NCBI GenBank assembly: GCA_029931535.1
Contig: JAQPZY010001536.1
Location: forward strand, 1,724,501 to 1,788,500
Direction of reading: 5' to 3'
DNA: 64,000 nucleotides
From: Margaritifera margaritifera
Taxonomy: Eukaryota > Mollusca > Bivalvia > Unionida > Margaritiferidae
Below are positions 13,601 through 27,000 of the stretch, piece by piece (positions within the stretch are counted from its first letter, which is position 1; every line of letters starts with the position of its first letter). The notes under the pieces were generated by a model. It was not told the DNA's origin, did no database searches, and saw only the letters and a program-made list of their open reading frames with translations. The position numbers and the translations under genes were made by a program.

Positions 13601-14960
13601 TAATAAAATACTTGAATTGTGTGTTGTATTCAATGCTTTTTTCAGCTTTTCAAATTGAAGTATATTTTACGAAATGACTATGGAAAAAGGCGATTTTGAT
13701 TCGAAAATTACGAAAGAAACCATTGATTATTTTTAATGTTGTTTGGCACATAAAATCATTACAACATAATAAATGTTTGCAATAAGTTGTTATTGAGGAA
13801 GGCAGCTTTACGTTATGACGGCAATTGTTTGGATATTTTCTTCAACCCTCTTTTAAAAAAATTAAAATTACCAAGAGGAATACGAAGTCTTAATCGTGCT
13901 CACAAAAATAGAGATATAAACAACAAGACAGCCAGACACACATACACACCGGCAAAACTGAGACACATACTGACTAAAGTAGTATAAGAGAATTAAAGTG
14001 AAATATGATGTATGTCTGGAAAGTGCAGGCCTTTTAAAGAGATTAATGGCTTCCTTTTTTATAAAATCGATATCTGTATTGTAACGTAACTTGCCACTGG
14101 GATTGTAGCATAACTTTGGAACGAAATTCTTATTTTCAGGTCATAGTAAAACTTTGACGAAAACTGTCCAAATATGTTACTCTTCTCCATTTTCACTGAT
14201 AGATAAAACGAAAAGATACATGTTTTAAAGTACCAGTCGTGTTTGCAACTTTGAATTTATTTGCCTGATTTATTCGTGGCTTATTATCCTCATGAAGGTA
14301 GGAGATCATGCGCAAGACTATGGATGTCGTTTAATGAAAATATACGGGCATTTCAACTATCGTTGAATAAGACATATGCCATGTCTTAATATTAAAGTTC
14401 TTTTGTGAACACAGTACAATGATTAATTTTTTCAGTTGAAGAAGTTACTGATATCTTTGTAGCAATACAGCCAGATTGGGCCTTAAAGAAATGAAAATCT
14501 ATCAGGAAAGCTAGTACAGTGTACAGTGAAAGTTAGTACAGTGTACAGTGAATGTTTGTACAGTGTACAGCGAAAGTCAGTACGGTGTACAGTGAACGTT
14601 AGTGCAGTGTACAGTGAATGTTTGTACAGTGTACAGGAAAGTTGGTACGGTGTACAGTGGATGTTAGCACATTGTACAGTGAAAGTTAGTACAGTGTACA
14701 GTGACAGTTAGTACTGTATACAGTGAATGCAGATCTGGATTTATTTTAATAAGGAGAATAATTAGTTCTTAGAGAGAAGTTGAGAACTTTTTGCGAAGAT
14801 TTACATACAGAAATGTCTTCATAGAAGAAAGACGGAAGCTTTTACTTAACCAAAGACCGTTTGTAGAACACGAATTCCTAAAATTCTTAATGTCACTAAA
14901 GGATAAAATGTAGGCCATAGTAACCTATTTGGAGCAAGAGTTGCTTTGTTCATCAAGACT

Positions 14961-15032
<72 letters not shown>

Positions 15033-18000
15033 TGTGGCCCTCTGCCCAAAACGTCAAAGAAACTGAATCAATCAGAAAACTGAACGTAACGGTCAGATTG
15101 AAGAGCGAAGAGCAAGACGGACGGACAGACGAACGAGCACGTATAACACTATATACTCTGCCACTACTTGTCCAATAACTACCATTTGCACTACTTGTCC
15201 AATAACTACCATATATCAAGTTAACTCAACGTTCCTCCAAATATCAAAATTTACAAGGAATGATCGCCGTGCTCTACGTAGTTTCTGGCTGCCATTAATG
15301 GAGATCTACCATCACAATCGACCCAGATTATTCAACATTTTTCTTTCCCATACATTGTTTATGAACGTGCTTTTAAGACATAAAGTGAAGTGCTATTTGA
15401 GTTTGTCAAACAATTGGACACAGTCTGTCATGTATATATGCCATGGTCCCCAAGATATACTAGTCTCATATTTTGGTATAATTTTACCTTCGTTTAACAG
15501 AAAGTCCCTCAAAAAAATAACCAGAGATCGCATAACCATTTTATGAGAAAGACGTACCTATCTTAACTTGCACGTGAGTTTTGCATTGCTTGGCATTTAC
15601 TCTTGTCGCCCATGCATATATGTAGGTCATATTGTGTATGTCGTCTTTTTATTTGCGGGACAAGTTTTCAAGCCGATTGTTTAAGTCTTTCATCACATTT
15701 TATATTTCTTGGTGGATATTATTGCATTTGTATGACTATGCTTCTTATGGAAAGATACAAAATTAAAGGATCATTTTGTGTCATTTTTTAATTCTGTACA
15801 CACACACATACACACAGACACACGCACGTATCAAGCCTCCAATGCCCCCCCACCAAAAAAAAAAAAAAAAAAAAAATACACGAGAAAACACCGCTTCATT
15901 TAAACATTACACACTATTTGACACGGAGAAAGGATTGGTGACGGTGGGTGGTGGTGGTCTTAACCATGTGTTGTATAAGAGCAAATCAAGCAATTGATAT
16001 ATTCTCAGCAAACCAGCCAAGGAAATGGTGAAAGTTGTCAGGTCTGTATCCGAATATTTGTTATATCTCTGTTTGCAATGCTTTTAAACATCTGCACCAG
16101 CTAGTGTCGGTAGTGGACATGTATACAGTTCTAACCACTAAATTTGTTGTTAATTACCGGCTCGCGCAGGGAAAACAAGAACGATAAAAACCAAAGTTGC
16201 AAATATACTAGACCAGCAAGACTTGAGGGTTTTTGAAAATCATTTAATAATCATTTGAAAACTCATATTGTTCTGTACTGCAATCTCGTTTAGGGAGATA
16301 CGAGAACATTACTGGACCACTCATATTTTTGTGTTTTTACATCTCGTATAGATTCGAGGATATTACTAGGTCACTCTTGTTAGTATGTACTATATTCTCT
16401 TATGTCTATACGAGAACACTAAAAATCAAATTTAAAAGTTACTTGACCAGTCAGACGTGTCAGTATTTTGAGAATCATTACAATGTATCAGTCAGATCTG
16501 TCGGTGTTTTGAAAAATCATTAAAAAATACTAGACCAGTAAGATTTGGGTGTGTTTTGAAAAATAAAAAAGAAAGTACTGGACCGCTTAGAATTGGGGGT
16601 GTTGTTTGACACATTGAAGATTTCTCGAAAAGCCAGACTTAAAGTTCGATAAATTATTTATATTAAGGTAAGAATAGCTAATATGCCTGCACTTAAATGA
16701 CTTTACTTGATAGTTTTTGTAAAGTAGTATACATCATGTACATACAATTTGGATACAATTATAAGTGTCCCAGTTGGCATCATAGCAACGTCCAACACAA
16801 TAAAACCGTAAAAGAACTTAATTCTTTCATCGGTAAAATGCTGAAGGAAATGCAATATTTTACAGACTTTTTCAAGACATTAAACGTTGAACATATATAT
16901 TGTGAGAAAGAATAGAAACACATTTAAAAGCACGTGGCTAGATGTATTTTGCCTAAGACGCAATTTTATCCGGCAACAATGCGTGCACAATTAACTAGTT
17001 CCTGGTAAACGCAGACATAGACAAAGGTAGTAACAGTCTCTCGAAAGAAAATTAGGACGGTGACCCTTGTACTGTAAACGACTGGTATTTGCAGCAACAT
17101 ACTGAATGAGACTGTTAAAACTGAGTCATACATTGCGTGATAATGACTTTTACTATAGTGTTTGTCTCAGACGTTTAAAATACACAAAATCTACAACATT
17201 TGAGGATTATAATTGTTGTCGAAGTTTAAGTCTGTAAGAAGCAACACTAACTCTGACTGGCCCTGTAATTTTTAATGATTTTCCGAAAACACTACCCAGC
17301 CCGTTTGGTCTATTCTTTTTTAATATTTGTTAAAACTCCCCCAAATATTACTGGTCTGGTAATTTTACATGATTTTTTAAACCACCGACAAGTCTGACAG
17401 GTCCAGTAGCTATTAAAATTTAAATTGTTAGTGTTCACGTATACGCGATGGTAATACACACAAATATGAGAGATCTAGTAATGTTCTCGTATCCTCCTAT
17501 ACGAGATGCAAAAACGCAAAAATATGAGTGATATAGTAATATACTGGTATCCTCCGAGATGTAAAAACAAACAATTATGAGTAGTCTGGAAATGTTCTCT
17601 TATTCCTATACGAGATGGTAATACATGAAACATATGCGAGTTCTTGTGTTTTTTTAAAGGATTTTTAGAACACCGTTAAGTCTTGCTGATCTATTGATAT
17701 TTTAATTTTGATTTGTATTGTTCTCGTATCCTTGCGCTAGATGGTAATACAAACATTAATGCGAATGATCCAGAACTGTATACTATTTCAGTAGCTATGA
17801 AAAACAATTAAACGTATCTTTATAATATTAACAAACCCCTTAAACATGATGCGATCACTATTTTTGTACTTAATTTGTCAAAAGAACTCTTATTGTCTAC
17901 TCGTATAATCTGTAGTTCTCTGTTTTCTTAGGGGACCCAAAAGTCGAATCCAATAGTTTACAATCCAAATATTATTCTAAATATCTCTATCGAAGAACCC

Positions 18001-20930
18001 CATAACAACCAACGCTTCATTTTATAACCTATATTTAGAACGGACTATGCTTACTTTAACGGAGAGAATCTGTTTGTTCTTCATTTCTACCGAGCTATAT
18101 GCTATCAGCACTGTTTACAGTCAGTTAAAGCGGCATTTTTTTTAATGCAATACATTTATGAAGCGGAATATTTAGTCTTTGTGGTAGAAATGCAATATTC
18201 AGTATTTGTTTTCCTGTAACTTTTTTTAATGAAAGCGTGCTCTCATGGGACTAATCTTCTCTCATTTTAGAGTGAGTTCACATCGTAAATGTTGCCTTAG
18301 TCATGCTTATTCCATAATGCTACATGAACTTTATTTTTTTTATTTTTTTTATTTTTTGTCATCGAGCAGTGGACAAACGTTTTCTGTTCTAATGCTTCCC
18401 ATATTCATGTCTCAGTTTGATATTTATTATTTTAATAATTTTGACCATACCTCAGTCATAATTTATATACTTATTTATTATTTTTATAATTTTGACCTTA
18501 TTTCATTCATAATATATATACTCAGGATATTTTATTCATTAGTTTTACCGTCCTTTCGTCTCATGTTACTGAAATATAAAGCTCAAAAGCGCTTTATATC
18601 GATCTTTATTTTGTAAAACGTTTCCCCAAGGAGTATGAAATGGATTAATCCGCTGCTTGCATGAACTGGATGCTATTAGACTGTTCACATAACTTCATCA
18701 CTTGAGTAAATTCATTGCAAGAAATAACGCTATTGTACGGTTTACGGTAACATGGCTAGATATTGTTAACCCGATTAGACACTTGTTTTGTAAATTCTCG
18801 GTTGATTTACAGTTACGAACATTTTACGATTATATTTTGCAGTCGTTATATTTACATAATACCTAATATCAACTGTTACAATTATGTAAATTAATTACAT
18901 ACCAATACTAAAATGTATGTTAATATACAACTTGTCCATGATCAGACTGCACTTCATATTTAGCCTAATTTGTACATTAAATTTTCTGTGTCGTGCGCTT
19001 GGGATAGGGTGCTCAAAGACACGGTCTGTTGTTCCATCCCGACCATGAAATAAATAAATAAATCAGTCGACGGACCATTCTACGTGGAGAATCTTACTCA
19101 ATAACTGCTGCTTGCTAAGCCTTTGGTTTGGATGTGTCATGTTGCTATAAATGCCTTGTCCATGATCAAGCAACCTGTCAATAATCCCATAAATGACATT
19201 CTTCTAAAGTACCTGTAAAACTTACTTTATAAACAATAAATAAATATAAAATGGCAGATGCTGTTTTAGTCGGATTTAGGACAAACATATATCATCAACA
19301 GTGTTATGTTTCAGAAAACCTTGTCAACCTCTGGTTTGGAATCAAAGCGGAGGACCGATAAGCATTTATTAAATTTATTACACTACATTATATAGTAAAT
19401 ATATAGACAAAACCTTGCATTGTAAAATGATGTTACTTTACAAACCCTATCTCTTTATCTAGCAATTAGCTATTAGGACTTTTGCACCGTATGAAATGGA
19501 ATAATTTGTATGCCCTGTGACCCATTTTGTTCTTGTCATCATTGTCAAAACAGGTTCAGAAACATTTTTAATCATATAGATCAATTTTAATTTTTTATTA
19601 GGTGAATATATTTTCTTGTTCATTTCCTCAACTCATAAGGGTAGCAGACAACTTACACAGGTCTAAAATCAATTTGGATGGACCACCACCTGAGATATGG
19701 ACAACTGACTTTAATCTAACTATTCACAACATTATAGGTAGACTGATAATCACGCAGTTTATCGTCTCTTGATTCCTCCTCCAAATCGGAAATAATCTCT
19801 ATGGCTAATATAACACGTGGTCTTGTGAAACTTGATACATGTGCTGATCTTGAAGAATAGATGCTGAATGGAACTGGTGAAGGTTTTTAAGTTCTTGTTG
19901 GCTCTATCAAATCAATTGCTGTGGTTTTATTAGTTTGCATAAGTTTCTTTCCTCTTCTTTTTTTTCTTCTTCTTCTCTAAATCATGTTCTGAAATTCTTT
20001 TTGTTTTAAAGCAAATGTTTTTAGAATGTTTTGAAAAGGTTACTTACAAGACCGCAGACGAATCACACGTTCTTGGAGCACTACTATTTACGATATTTCA
20101 CCAGTTTAAAGGACACCTTCTGCCGTCAGCAATTAGTCTATTATACAAAACACAATGAGCCTACTCACAATCAGCCTTTATAAATCAATCTCTGTGATTT
20201 TACGCTCCATGGACATATGCTCATCTCTTCCAAGTACTTTTAAATCTTTGTTTATACAAATGATATGTGTGTGTTATTTTAGTTTCCTTAGATATGTTAC
20301 AACATATATAAACTGTTATGTATTCCAGTTTGAAATAAATTTGCAGTCTTGTGGCCAACAGTGTTAATTCTTTAGGTATCATATTTGCGCTTTTGGGACC
20401 AAATACTCCATCCAAGACTATGGTTGCTGTTATCACACTAATCTTGACATTCACCTCTTTTTAGAGCTGCTGTTTCTTCTTTTGCCTGAGTCTCCAACAT
20501 TACTTCCCTTTATTACCCCATTCATTTCCTGCTTCATCGCCGATATACAATTTTCATATCAAACATGAAACTATTTCGTGATATTGACCGCATTCAAATG
20601 TGCCTCCTCATTTCAAGTTACCTTGCTTTTCCTCATTTGTAAAACATTTATACCGAAAAGAGTAGTTTTATTTGATTTAACTCTTTTAATTGCCTCTTTT
20701 AAAACGACCATAACACATTGTACAGATAAGGACTCATCCCTCACCAGGATATTGATGCGGAAGCCATGCTATAGATAGCACATGTCATACATAGTCTGAG
20801 TTACTAAAGAATTTTCTCTTATTGGTTGACGAATGAACATTAGCAGAATGTTCAATTACTAATTAATAATATTCTCATACGGGTTAGAGAATTTCAATTC
20901 GTACGAATTAAAATTCTCTTACCTGTATGA

Positions 20931-21013
<83 letters not shown>

Positions 21014-24000
21014 GGGGGTGGGGTTGATAGGTTGCTTACTGGTTATACCATGCCAAGGAAATGTGAACAAAGTATCTTTTTCCAAGGCCACAACGAGGCA
21101 GCAGACCCGGGCTGGCCTGGGAAGCACTTCTATAAATACATCGGAATAATGTGCATGTTTTCGAAAAGACTGAACGTGCAGTTGAAAAACAATAATCACT
21201 GAGAAAGCTGTTCCCCTCTAAGAACGAGCATAGATTAATATATCCCGCATGGACATAGTTACATTATTGAAAACAATATACTACCGAGTTAAGGGAAATT
21301 CCACTTATCGGTTTAGACGAAAACAGAGTAACAAAAAGATGGAGGGGGGCGGGGGCACATTGGGTTATTCCAGTATCCTTGAGACTTTCATGAAAGAACT
21401 GAGATTAAAATAAAGAAGAATGTCTCGGAAGTCCCCAATTAATGACCTTATTTTTCTATACTCATGAAACGTGTTCATATTGAAAACATGCAAGTGAAAA
21501 TACTTCAGGGTCCGACCAGCAACAATTTTATTAGTCCGTGTAGGGAGCAAATCGTAAAAAAAGAAATACACAAAAGGAAAAAGAAATAGAAAAGAAATAA
21601 ATAAATCCAAGTCATTTTGAAAATTATAAAAGTTTTGACTTACGACGTAACAACCCTATCGATTTTGAAAAGGGTTTATTATCTGAGTTATTGTAATATC
21701 GCTAGCAGCATCATATGTAATAGTCAGCTCTTAGGTGCCAAGATGACATTAATTATGTTATATCACTATCTGCAATCTTTTTATTAAACGAAATAGTGCT
21801 GCAACGTTGGGCCCAATGCACCCATGGACCATTTAATAGAGCTCAATATTCAATTTCAGTAATTTACATCATATGCCATATCGTGTGACATTTTATTAAA
21901 GTTAATATTATTACTGACTGATTCCATATTCATGGAGGGGAATTACGCTTATGCCTGCCAGTTACACTTGAGTCGGAGAATGCTAGTCGTATTAAATTAT
22001 CCAATAATTTCTTCATTTATTTCATATTTGCGAGGGATATTGCATATTTCTTTGTCGTAGATGCCTCAGATTGTGTCGATTAAGAAATCCGGGCAGCTGA
22101 ATTCAAGTCTCATAACCCTCTGGGTTACAAATTTTAAAAAATTGTTTTTTTTAATGTAAATTCCGTCTCCTTTCCAAATTATATCTGCACAGATTCTGAC
22201 AAGAATTTTTGATTTTGTAAGTACACGTCTCAGAAATTCTACACAATTTATAAAACGTGAGTACTTACAATAACTTAAATTCCATTTAAGTAACGAGATA
22301 ATTCTTCATCTTAGTTACACTTAAAACCTGTCAATCAAGTATCTTATGTTTTGGTTGAAACTCTCAGATATATTGGAGTTAGGGAATGACGTCAAAAAAT
22401 ACCTTGCATGACTTTAAAGTCTGACAATAGTGTATCCAGGTGGATGCCAGATGCTCAAACTTTCCGTGTTTTACCATTATTTTGTAAAACAAACCTGAAA
22501 GATATGAATATGTTGGAAACTCTGGTACTGTGTCTGATATCATCATATAGCTATGAATAACATGACTTCTGATGTTATAGTTTGTTCCATGACTTCTGAT
22601 GTTATGGTTTGTTCACCACTTTCAGGGCCGGAGTTTTGGGGAACCCACAACGCAGCATGGTCCCTCTGCAGCAAGGGAAAGTACCAGTCCCCTATTGATG
22701 TCAATCCAAACAAGCTGATATACGACCCCAATCTGAAGCCATTGCATATTGATAACACAAAGGTATGCCTGCTCTTTCACAGAAAACTTAATGTTCGACA
22801 CTACAACACAAATATTGCCATCTTGTAATTAAACTTCTAGTTTTGACACTAGCTCAAGTTTTGACTCTAGTTAAAAAAACAAGAGGATGAGAAAATCGAG
22901 TATTGGTAGTGTTTGCGACCTTCTTGTCAAATTATATTTCATCGTTATTCTTTGAAGTGCACTCGGACTGGAACAGTAACTCTCCAAGTGTCCGAAACAA
23001 ACACCCCGGAGATCACTATTACAAATTTAGCACTTTAGTTTGTGCATTGAAATAATTTTAACTAATCGCTAAAGACTTGACTTGTTGTTGCGACATTGTT
23101 GAAACTTACTTTCGAATTCAAGCTTGAACATTATGTAGTCTCTGGGCCTGAACAATATTATAAATCATTTATAGGCAAGAACTGCCCTTTAATTCCATCA
23201 GTTTCTATAACATACTTTTTTATGCAGGCCTTTGTAATCAATAAATCTAATTAATATATATTCCTGTAATTCAACAATCAAGAGTTAAGAAATTAAATGG
23301 CAAACATAAAAGGATTGAGATTCTTAATTTTTGTTGCAAATGTCAGGACGCGTGTGAGTGAGCAGAAATCTGAATCTGTGTTGGACCAAAGGTTTTTCAA
23401 AGAATTTTTATGCACTTTACTTCGCTTGGTAATGCCAACATTTACGAATAAAATAGAAAAAATTGCTATTTAATAATGTGGAATAAAGAACATTTGTGTC
23501 CCTTATATATATTTCACCGTTGGGTGATTAGTAAAGATTTATTCTCTTAATGGCCATAAGAATGTGTGTATGTGTGTGTGTGCGTGTGTCTTAAAGAGCT
23601 TAACGCTTAGTACATAATGCGAATGATCTCTATAACAATCTTTATTTTTTTCCTTTAAGGTATATTAAAATATCCTCCAAAGCCAGTGGCAGCGCGAGGG
23701 AGGGGCGGGGGCAGTTGTCCCCGGGCGCCAGATGAGGGGGGCACCGTCAGAAGCTTCATTTTTTTTTGGTTCCCCCCTTCTCTCTAAGCCCCTTGTTTCG
23801 TGGCTTAGATGTGGTGGGTGTTGAAGGCTGTCAACTAACATAAAAACTGTTCTCTGTCGCAAAGTAGGGGCGCCACAAAAGAACATTGCCCCCGGGCGCC
23901 TCGGTAGGGACACAATTGAAGAACATTGCGTCTCAAGCCCTCGCGCCGCCACTGTCTAAAGCCATTATAAGTAAAATCCAGATATTAAATTTTGTCTGAT

Positions 24001-27000
24001 TTCATCCGAAATGTATTTGACCGTTTACTCTAAGGAACTGAATCATTTTAAACATGCGAAGTAATGACTGTGCTATTACCAATAACACCGAACTCTTCAC
24101 TGTTGTTAGATTGCGGCAATGTGATATGGGATTTTCTAGACTCGTTCTCGCTTTCATGATATTGTGCGAAACCTTTGAACTAAGGAACCTGAAAACAATC
24201 CATAGTGAACATGTCCATCTGCAGTATTAATGTGTGGCTAACCTCCGTTCGCAGCTAACTCAACTGTCAACAGTAAGTAGATGATTGCTCTAGACAGCGT
24301 CCCTGCTATATAAGAAAAAATAAAATCTTGAGCAAGCACGCCTTACATTCCAGAGAAGATAAGATATTACCAGCACGCCACATTATTTGTCCAATGTGAA
24401 AAGAAATAAATTTTACTGAGACAATAAAATTTGATCTCCGCTCAATGAACCGTTCAGGGACTAAGGCAGCGGCTGTCATCAATCCGATACACTTTGACGG
24501 CTTTATGAGGCAACTGGTATCCAGGAGGACCTGTTTATGTCATTGCTTTTAAGATTTATGATGCTGTAGGATTGTCAAGACTAGATTGGGATGAACATAG
24601 TGACTGCACACTTTATTTTAATCCGAGTGAATAAACATTTGATGGGAAGCGAGAGCTAAGGGAACAGCCTTTTTAAAATCAATAAATAGAAACAAGTTAG
24701 TTGTTATTTGATACGTTTGTCGGGAAATGCTATGCAATAATAATCACTTTATGGACTTGCTGTCATCAGATATAAGTTGGAGTAAAGGAAGAAAAAAGAG
24801 GGGAATAAAATATTGGAAAATGCGTGAGGATATATAGTTTCTCTGATGACTAAAACGACGATATATTTTAATAATGTAGAAGACGGTAAAGAATTCAATA
24901 TATTGTGTGTGGACCGAGAAAGAAAGAAAGATATATAGATAGATCGATAGATAGATAGATAGATATACAGACAGACAGATAGACAGGTGTTTAATTTCTA
25001 ATTAAACTATTGATGACAAGTCGGTCACAATATCCTAATCTTGGTCTAGTGCTAATTTTCGTTGCTGTTATTGCCGTTGTTGTTGGGTTTTTTTATATAA
25101 TTTTTTTATATTTTAGTGCACAGAAAGTAAACCGTAGGGAGGGATTATTGATTAAATAGAGACATAATCCTGGATGGTAAGAGAAAATGATTTATCTTTC
25201 TGAAACGAAAGTTAGCACCAAAACGAGCATGTAGAGATTTACCCCATGTTGAAAGTGCAAGAACTTATTTTAATCTTTTTCTTTTGGATAATAAGAACAG
25301 ATACCTTAGATCTGTTAAAGGAATTTTTTTTTTACGACACAGAGACACAGAATTACAGTATGTGTGTGTTCAGACAGCTCTGCTGTACAAAAACATACGA
25401 AGAAAAATACATATTAACAATCAATCTGGATGAAAATTTATTACGTTGTACTGTGTTTCGATACTTTGTACTTGAAAATAAACAATTCATTTCTCGACAG
25501 CTATTTTGTAGTGTGATATGGGTTTCATATCACATACCACTTATGTCATATACCACTCAAGCTGATAATTAGGGACCTGTAACCTACATATTTTATTACA
25601 TTTTTAAAAATATTTATTTCTCATTGTTTATGCACCTCTATATTCCATCAAAAACATGTGATCAGACAGACAAAATATCGCCGAAAAGCCTTCTTTCTAA
25701 TGTTGAATTTTCTCCAGGTATTTATCTGTAGATGAACATTTCCATATACCATTTATACTTTGAAAAACGGTATGTAGACGTCGATTAATTATTGAATCGA
25801 AATATAATTCAAATTAGTAAGGGCAGATTTGCTATAAGACTAATGACAAACATTTGAAAAAGAAGGTGATACTAAAGGCGATGCTTTCTTCCTTGCATTT
25901 ATTCTAATAAAGTTGTACAACTTGCGAGAAAATATCCCAAACCCTTTGCTCGACCGCTTTCTTCTCTGATATGATCAAAGTTTGTCGCTACATTGTAATA
26001 AACAGTGATTTGTGGTCAACATTCTCGTGATGATTGCTGTAGCATGAATCAATACACAATTTTCTTTCCTTATGCCTAATCTCAAAAACAAGTAATTACG
26101 ACAAATTGTGACTTAGATCATTGTCTAGCTCAGATCCTGTAACAAGAAAATAGTCATTTCCATGTCCGCATCCGTCAATATTGCTAATTCTAGTGACGAC
26201 ATTTTATAATATGAAAACAATAAATAACACCTTATCGCTTTTTAATGGATCATCGCGGGCGAGGTATAATGGCAAGAAAAGCTGAAACATATATATTGTA
26301 TTGATAAAAAAAAGTAGTCAAAACGAAGCAATCTGGATTTTAAACGACAAAGAAGTAGGGTGCAAATTCACTAACAGCTCGCTCTACGGATGCAACTTTC
26401 TCAGACATACTCGAATATTGTTTTCCTTTAAAGAGAAGTCGCATTGTTTTCAATAACGTATAAACAATTCTTTTCAAGATCTTCCAGGATTTGTAAAGTA
26501 CACTCTTCACAAAAAGTATGGTGCCCTATTTTCTTAAAGATCCATGACTTTTACGTATGTAGTCTTTTTTTGTTGCACTATAAAATAAACAAACACCCAA
26601 ATAATGAAATTAACCAAAAGAATTTATGTTAATCGACCCTGTATTCTTAACTCAAGTATAGAATCCATAGAATATTATGGAAACATTTAGAAAATAAGTG
26701 TTGCATTATCACGGTATGGTATATTTAAGTCATATTTAAAAAAGGACAAGGTATCTTATTCATCTTTCAACACAAATAGCTAATGGATAAACATATTACA
26801 TGAAGTGAGTTCCGATTCAGTTTCTGATTGGCTTATGCAAGTGAGATTTCTGATTGGTTTATACAAGTGATGAAATGCGATACAGTTTCTGACTGTTTTA
26901 TACAAGTGATAAAATACGATGCGGTTTCTGATTAGCTTATACAAGTCATGAAATAATTTATAAATCATGATTTATGTTTATATATTAATTCGTCCAGATA

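Larger units (their letters stand above)
5503..22625 (+). other. Intron 1 of the CA10-like gene (17.1 kb)
   Basis: The intron begins gtaagt and ends ttcag. It holds minisatellites (7.2, 10.7, 13.5 and 14.5 kb), microsatellites (7.6, 15.0, 15.8 and 20.9 kb), a SINE (10.0 kb) and a large foldback (16.2-17.8 kb), each listed separately. The stretches between them (5.9-7.2, 7.7-10.0, 10.9-13.4, 17.8-20.9 and 21.0-22.5 kb) show only short AT-rich open frames, with nothing I recognise as a gene or RNA. Around 6190-6350 there is a loose purine-rich repetition of short cacac/agaca-type words. Confidence 0.8.

Noticed and set aside
18245..18616. 123-codon plus-strand open frame, Phe/Tyr/Ile rich
   Set aside because: Composition reflects T-rich low-complexity DNA; no family features.
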